DNA of 64,000 nt from positions 310,001 to 374,000 of the forward strand of contig NZ_JAATOM010000006.1 of assembly GCF_019207085.1 (NCBI RefSeq), written 5' to 3'. Positions 59,725 through 64,000 of the stretch are shown piece by piece (positions within the stretch are counted from its first letter, which is position 1; the number at the start of each line of letters is the position of its first letter). The stretch comes from Variovorax sp. dw_308 (GTDB taxonomy: Bacteria > Pseudomonadota > Gammaproteobacteria > Burkholderiales > Burkholderiaceae_C). A program made the position numbers and the translations under genes. Under the pieces are notes generated by a model that saw nothing but the letters and a program-made list of their open reading frames with translations, had not been told where the DNA came from and ran no database searches.

Positions 59725-61229
59725 CAGAAACGCGGGAGGTCGGCGAAGGGCATCTGTGCGCCGGCGCGGAAGACCTGCTTGCCGTACTCGGCGCAACGCT
59801 GCAAGGTCGGGATCACCTTGCCGGGATTCAGGTTGCCGCCCGGGTCGAAGGCGCGCTTCACGCCGAACATCTGCTCGTTCTCCGCCGCGGTGAACTGGAC
59901 GCACATGCTATTGAGCTTTTCCACGCCCACGCCATGCTCGCCCGACACCGTGCCGCCCATCGCGACGCTGGTCTCCAGGATGTCGGCGCCGAACAGTTCG
60001 CAGCGGTGCAGCTCGTCCGGGTCGTTCGCATCGAACAGTACCAGCGGGTGCAGGTTGCCGTCGCCCGCATGGAAGACGTTGCAGCAGCGCAGGTTGTATT
60101 TCTTCTCCATCTCCTGGATCGCCAGCAGGATGTCGGCGAGGCGCTTGCGCGGGATGGTCGAATCCAGGCACATGTAGTCGGGGCTGATGCGGCCGGAGGC
60201 GGGAAAGGCGTTCTTGCGGCCGCTCCAGAACTTGAGGCGCTCGTCCTCGCTGGTGCTGACCGCGATGGCGGTGGCGCCGCAACGGCGCAGCACCTCGCTC
60301 ATGCGGCCGATCTCTTCCTCGACTTCTTCCGGCGTGCCGTCGGATTCGCACAGCAGGATCGCGGCGGCCGTGAGGTCGTAGCCTGCGCGCACGAAGTCCT
60401 CGACGGCGGCGGTCATGGGCTTGTCCATCATCTCCAGGCCGGCCGGGATGATGCCGGCCGCGATCACCGCCGCGACCGCGTCACCGGCCTTTCGCACGTC
60501 GTCGAAGCTGGCCATGATGCAGCGCGCGAGTTGCGGCTTGGGCACCAGCTTGACCAGCACCTCGGTGGTCACGGCCAGCATGCCTTCGCTACCGACCACC
60601 AGCGCGAGCAGGTCCAGGCCCGCGGCATCGAGCGCGGCACTGCCGAACTCCACCGGCTCGCCATCGGCCATGAAGCCGCGCACGCGCAGCACGTTGTGCA
60701 GGGTCAGGCCGTACTTGAGGCAATGCACGCCGCCCGAGTTCTCGGCCACGTTGCCGCCGATGGTGCAGGCGATCTGGCTCGACGGATCCGGCGCGTAGTA
60801 GAGGCCGTAGGGCGCGGCGGCTTCGCTGATCGCGAGGTTGCGCACGCCGCACTGCACGCTGGCGGTGCGCGCGACCGGATCGATCTCCAGGATGTTGTTG
60901 AACTTGGCGAGCGACAGGGTCACGCCCGCGGTGTGCGGCATGGCGCCGCCGGAGAGGCCGGTGCCGGCGCCGCGTGCGACCACTGGCATAACGAGCCGGT
61001 GGCAGGTCTTGAGCACGGCCTGCACCTGGGCGGCCGTCTCGGGCAGTGCGACGACCAACGGACGTGCGCGATAGGCGGTCAGCCCGTCGCATTCATAAGG
61101 CGTGGTGTCCTCGGCCTGCCAGATGAGCGCATGTGCAGGCAGGTCCGCCTGCAACGCGCGCACCACCTGCGACTGGCGTTCGGACTTCGACATCTCGGCG
61201 TGCTGCGTGGGCGTGACAGGAGCGTTCAT
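59724..61229 (-). CDS. glcD: Glycolate oxidase catalytic subunit
   Basis: 501-residue flavoprotein of the FAD-linked oxidase family. Nucleotide-binding blocks VVARGAGTGLSGGAMPH, TIGGNVAENSGGVHCLKYG and LALVVGSEGMLAVTTEVLVK, then the C-terminal HAGDGNLHPLVLFD and SGEHGVGVEKL. It oxidises glycolate or D-lactate. An internal ATG (12 codons in) is possible. First of glcD-glcE-glcF; a gutted permease pseudogene lies 10 bp upstream on the same strand. Confidence 0.95.
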   Translation of the reverse strand: MNAPVTPTQHAEMSKSERQSQVVRALQADLPAHALIWQAEDTTPYECDGLTAYRARPLVVALPETAAQVQAVLKTCHRLVMPVVARGAGTGLSGGAMPHTAGVTLSLAKFNNILEIDPVARTASVQCGVRNLAISEAAAPYGLYYAPDPSSQIACTIGGNVAENSGGVHCLKYGLTLHNVLRVRGFMADGEPVEFGSAALDAAGLDLLALVVGSEGMLAVTTEVLVKLVPKPQLARCIMASFDDVRKAGDAVAAVIAAGIIPAGLEMMDKPMTAAVEDFVRAGYDLTAAAILLCESDGTPEEVEEEIGRMSEVLRRCGATAIAVSTSEDERLKFWSGRKNAFPASGRISPDYMCLDSTIPRKRLADILLAIQEMEKKYNLRCCNVFHAGDGNLHPLVLFDANDPDELHRCELFGADILETSVAMGGTVSGEHGVGVEKLNSMCVQFTAAENEQMFGVKRAFDPGGNLNPGKVIPTLQRCAEYGKQVFRAGAQMPFADLPRF

Positions 61230-61239
61230 GGCGTGATTC

Positions 61240-61579
61240 TCAACGAACGACCATCAAGGTGAACGGCCAGACATAGGCCTGCATGGTCACGTAAAGGCCC
61301 ACCAGCGACGCCAGCGCGATCGAGTGGAAGAACACGTAGCGCAGGATGTCGCCTTCATGGTCGAACCAGCGCGTGGCGGTGGAGGCGACCACGATCGACT
61401 GCGCATCGATAGGCGAACACCGCGACCGCCAGCGCGGCCAGCAGGCCGAGCCCCGCGGCGATGTGCGCCTTGATGTGGAAGAAGCCGAGGCACGCCAGCA
61501 TCACCACCACCGGGATTGCGGCCAGCGCGGTGGAAATGATCATGTTGCCGAACGGGTCGTAGATCTGCTGCCAGGTCAT
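61240..61579 (-). pseudogene. Internally deleted L-lactate/glycolate permease (LctP/GlcA family)
   Basis: From the ATG at 61579 the first ~58 codons read as the N-terminus of a lactate permease ([42 protein letters not shown]). Near 61405–61412 the homology switches frame to the family's C-terminus ([49 protein letters not shown]), ending at a stop at 61240. Intact members have about 550 residues, so over 400 codons are missing and the two ends are out of frame. It would have supplied glycolate or lactate to the adjacent GlcDEF. Confidence 0.8.
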
Positions 61580-61719
61580 GCGTTGTGTCTCCGGATGTTG
61601 TGTCCGTGACTCTAGGCACTTGCGCGCCGCGCGGGTTGAGCGATTTTTGCGTTGCCTTTGAGGAAATTTTGCGGCCCTGAAGACCGCAGGCCCGCGATCG
61701 GTGACCACGGCCAAAAGAC

Positions 61720-62607
61720 TCACACCTTCAGCGCAGCGCCTATCCAGTCCACGAACGCCGCGCATTGCCACCGCTCCAGCGCGCCCGGCTGCCAGCAGAT
61801 GTAGTGCTTGTGCGGCGACAGCACCGACCGGTCCGACAGCGCAACGAGCCGCCCCGATTCGAGCCAGGCCGCGCCCAGCTTCAGCCGTACCAGCGCCACG
61901 CCGAAGCCGCTGGCCGCCGCGTCATAGACCAGCCCGAGGTCGTTGAACTGCGAGCCGACTTGCGGCTCCGGCTGGACCAGGCCGCAACTCGCGAACCAGG
62001 TGCTCCAGGGCTCCAACGGGCTGCGGATCAGGCGCGCGCTGGCGATCTCGGCCTCGGTGCGAAACCCGTCGAACGGACCGAACTCGTTGAGGTAGCTGTG
62101 GCTGCAGGCCGGCACCACCGGCTCCTCGATCAGCAGGCGGTGCTCGCAGTCGGCATACGCGCCGGGACCGTAGCGCACCTCGAGGTCGGCCTGTTCGCCG
62201 GTCACGTCGAGCAGCGGGATCGACACCTGCAGCACCAGGTCGATGTCGGGGTACAGATTTCGGAACGCTTCCAGCCGCGGCATCAGGAACTGACGGCTGA
62301 AGGTCGGCGTGACCGCCACGCGCAGGCGCGTCGCGCGCTGCGTGGACTTGCTGCCGCCCGGCACGGCCTGCAATGCGGCCAGCCCGGTGCGCACGTTGGC
62401 CAGGTAGGCCGCGCCGTCGGCCGTGAGGCTGAAGTCGCTGCGTCCGAACAGCTTGAGGCCCACATGGGATTCCAGCTGGCGGATGCGGTGACTGACCGCG
62501 CTGGCGGTCACGCAGAGTTCATCGGCCGCACGGCCCGCATGCCGCAGCCGCGCCACGGCCTCGAAGGTCAGCAGGCACTGGATCGGCGGGATGTGCTGGA
62601 GGGACAT
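61720..62607 (-). CDS. LysR-family transcriptional regulator (GcvA-like)
   Basis: 295 residues. The N-terminal HTH includes LTFEAVARLRHAGRAADELC and VTASAVSHRIRQLESHVGLK, then LFGRSDFSLTADG. The substrate-binding domain contains LRVAVTPTFSRQFLMPRLEA and ADLEVRYGPGAY, which resemble the GcvA/AmpR group. The ATG at 62607 is 4 bp after the SMP-30 stop on the same strand, so they are co-transcribed and the regulator may control that gene or the Bug gene divergent from it. The 140 bp below it (61580–61719) contains no gene. Confidence 0.9.
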   Translation of the reverse strand: MSLQHIPPIQCLLTFEAVARLRHAGRAADELCVTASAVSHRIRQLESHVGLKLFGRSDFSLTADGAAYLANVRTGLAALQAVPGGSKSTQRATRLRVAVTPTFSRQFLMPRLEAFRNLYPDIDLVLQVSIPLLDVTGEQADLEVRYGPGAYADCEHRLLIEEPVVPACSHSYLNEFGPFDGFRTEAEIASARLIRSPLEPWSTWFASCGLVQPEPQVGSQFNDLGLVYDAAASGFGVALVRLKLGAAWLESGRLVALSDRSVLSPHKHYICWQPGALERWQCAAFVDWIGAALKV

Positions 62608-62611
62608 GCCA

Positions 62612-63535
62612 TCATTCGTCGAAGAAATTGACCGGCAGGCCTGTGGCTTCGACACGCTGCATGACGACGCAGCCCGAAGCGGGCAGGCGCTCCAGCTCGG
62701 CGGCCGGCCGCCCCTTGCGCGCACTCGTGACGAACAGCGTGCGCAGGTCGTCGCCGCCGAAACACGGCATGGTCGGGCATTGCACCGGCAGCGCGATGGC
62801 TTCACGCTGCGCGCCGTCGGGCGCCAGGCGCAACAGTTGCGCGCCTTCGAACATGGCCGACCAGTAGTCGCCGGCCGCATCCACTGTCGCGCCGTCAGGC
62901 CGGCCCTGGTACGGCACGCCGCTCTCAGCGCTCCAGCCGTCGCGCTTCGCGGCGAACTGGTGGAACACGCGCTCGCGCGAGAGCGTGTTGCTGTCCCCGG
63001 CCCAGTCCCAGGCACGCACCACATGCGCGGCGGTGTCGGACCAGTACAGCGTGCCGGCGTCGGGCGAAAAACCAAGGCCGTTGGCGGTGGTGGCGTCATT
63101 GGCCATCTTCGACACGACTGGCGTGCGCCCGCCGCGTGCGTCCAGGCAGTAGAGCGTGGCGTTGCGCTGCGTCTTGGGCTCGTTCAGCGTGCCGGCCCAG
63201 AAGCGGCCGAGCGGGTCGCACTTGCCGTCGTTGAAGCGCATGGTCGCGGTGTCGTAGTCGGCGGCCGCCATCAACTGGAGCGCGCCGCCCCATTCCCGGG
63301 CACGGTAGATGCCGCTGCGCAAGGCCATGACGAGGCCGCCGCGGCGGGCCGGCGCGATGCAGCCGGGCTCCTCGGCCAGCGCCCAGCGCTCGACGCCCAC
63401 ATCCGGCCCGATCGCGCCGCGCGTGCGCAGGATGCACCGGCCGGGAATGTCGATCCAGTAGAGGGACTGTTCCTGGGGATGCCAGAAAGGCGATTCGCCA
63501 AGTTCGCAAAGGGTGCCGGGGAGGGTCTGCCACAT
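62612..63535 (-). CDS. SMP-30/gluconolactonase-family hydrolase
   Basis: 307 residues from the ATG at 63535; the longer start at 63568 is less likely. A six-bladed propeller is expected. The metal-site Glu is in CELGESPFWHPQEQSLYWID, with MRFNDGKCDPLGRFWAGTLN, NDATTANGLGFSPD and YQGRPDGATVDAAGDYW giving the Asn and Asp ligands. The family hydrolyses sugar lactones such as gluconolactone or galactonolactone. Sits with a LysR regulator and divergent from a Bug receptor, a layout suggesting uptake and catabolism of a sugar acid or lactone. Confidence 0.9.
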   Translation of the reverse strand: MWQTLPGTLCELGESPFWHPQEQSLYWIDIPGRCILRTRGAIGPDVGVERWALAEEPGCIAPARRGGLVMALRSGIYRAREWGGALQLMAAADYDTATMRFNDGKCDPLGRFWAGTLNEPKTQRNATLYCLDARGGRTPVVSKMANDATTANGLGFSPDAGTLYWSDTAAHVVRAWDWAGDSNTLSRERVFHQFAAKRDGWSAESGVPYQGRPDGATVDAAGDYWSAMFEGAQLLRLAPDGAQREAIALPVQCPTMPCFGGDDLRTLFVTSARKGRPAAELERLPASGCVVMQRVEATGLPVNFFDE

Positions 63536-63647
63536 GATGCAGGCATTGTGGGGGCAAGCGCGGCGCATGCCTCTCCCCTACAGAGCCCTTGCGCACGCGG
63601 ACCCGACGCCTATGATGCGGCTGCCAAGACCTGACTGGAAGCTGACC

Positions 63648-64000
63648 ATGAAAACTCCCCCGTCGAACACTTCGCTGTCGCGCCGCAGTGCGCTGCAACT
63701 GTGCCTGGGGGGCGCCGCCAGCGCCCTTCCGGGCTTTGCCTCCGCCCAGGGCGCCTGGCCGAACAAGGCGGTGACGCTGGTGGTGGGTTATCCGCCCGGC
63801 GGGCAGACCGACTTCGCCGGCCGCGTGCTCACGGCGGGCATGCAGACCAGCCTGGGCCAGGGCGTCGTGATCGACAACAAGCCCGGCGTCAACGGCAACA
63901 TCGCGACCGACTACGTCGCCAAGTCGCCGCCGGACGGCTACAGGCTGCTCGTGGGCAACGGCAGCAACATGGTGCTGAACCCGCACACCTACCGCAACAC
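63648..64000 (+). CDS. Bug/TctC-family receptor (third copy; C-terminus beyond the window)
   Basis: 117 residues visible. The signal peptide SRRSALQLCLGGAASALPGF is Tat-like. Bug signatures: KAVTLVVGYPPGGQTDFAGR, VIDNKPGVNGNIATDYVAKS and PPDGYRLLVGNGSNMVLNP. The ATG at 63648 is 112 bp from the divergent SMP-30 start. No transport membrane subunit is visible. The frame is open at the window end. Confidence 0.9.
   Translation, partial: MKTPPSNTSLSRRSALQLCLGGAASALPGFASAQGAWPNKAVTLVVGYPPGGQTDFAGRVLTAGMQTSLGQGVVIDNKPGVNGNIATDYVAKSPPDGYRLLVGNGSNMVLNPHTYRN

Noticed and set aside
1..64000. tRNA or rRNA genes, insertion sequences, attachment sites
   Set aside because: Scanning for conserved rRNA segments, tRNA arms and transposase motifs revealed none; the low-GC T6SS block has no integrase or direct-repeat boundary that I could identify.

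Overview
The window is GC-rich chromosomal DNA from a betaproteobacterium. Gene content points to the Comamonadaceae, most likely Variovorax or a close relative: several orphan Bug/TctC periplasmic receptors, an ilvE–zf-CHCC pair, the Hpa aromatic pathway, glcDEF, and hairpin-rich intergenic repeats. The genus is an inference; no rRNA or marker phylogeny is available here. No rRNA, tRNA, CRISPR array, transposase or phage gene cluster was found. Coding density is high and both ends cut through a gene.

Layout. (1) 1–14.6 kb is rich in sulfur genes: metN-metI-metQ (methionine uptake) with a second, divergent metQ, then an encapsulin operon (rhodanese, serine O-acetyltransferase, XRE regulator, family-2A encapsulin shell SrpI, cysteine desulfurase with a long disordered N-terminus), then an ssuA-type sulfonate receptor and a TauD/TfdA dioxygenase. 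(2) 14.9–22.4 kb is a type VI secretion cargo module: VgrG, a phospholipase D effector and two downstream genes, with visibly lower GC than its surroundings. (3) 22.7–28.3 kb: a lipoprotein, an M48 protease, AmpG, and an enolase-superfamily enzyme divergent from a two-HTH GntR regulator, with a clear palindromic operator between them. (4) 28.5–35.5 kb: ketoacyl synthase, chain-length-factor-like protein and flavin halogenase (a possible halogenated polyene pigment unit), a two-component system and an O-antigen ligase family protein. (5) 35.5–41.3 kb: class A beta-lactamase coupled to ilvE, then rdgC, small envelope proteins and radA. (6) 41.4–52 kb: the homoprotocatechuate meta-cleavage operon (hpaR, hpaG1, hpaG2, hpaE, Bug receptor, LigA/LigB dioxygenase, hpaF, hpaH, hpaI), followed by a Bug–class II aldolase–ketopantoate-reductase-like unit. 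(7) 52–64 kb: alr, lplT, glutathione peroxidase, haloalkane dehalogenase, glcDEF with a gutted lactate/glycolate permease pseudogene, a LysR regulator, an SMP-30 hydrolase and a partial Bug receptor.

The most notable system is the encapsulin operon at 4.6–9.6 kb. All five genes run on the minus strand, from a recognisable promoter with an upstream inverted repeat to a rho-independent terminator. The known biology of family-2A encapsulins (a desulfurase packaged inside an icosahedral shell, linked to sulfur starvation and elemental sulfur storage) fits the gene set. Rhodanese and serine acetyltransferase would connect sulfane sulfur and cysteine synthesis to the compartment. Further candidates for novelty are the T6SS PLD module with unknown downstream genes, the minimal ketosynthase/halogenase unit, the two-subunit LigAB dioxygenase inside an Hpa operon, and the internally deleted permease.
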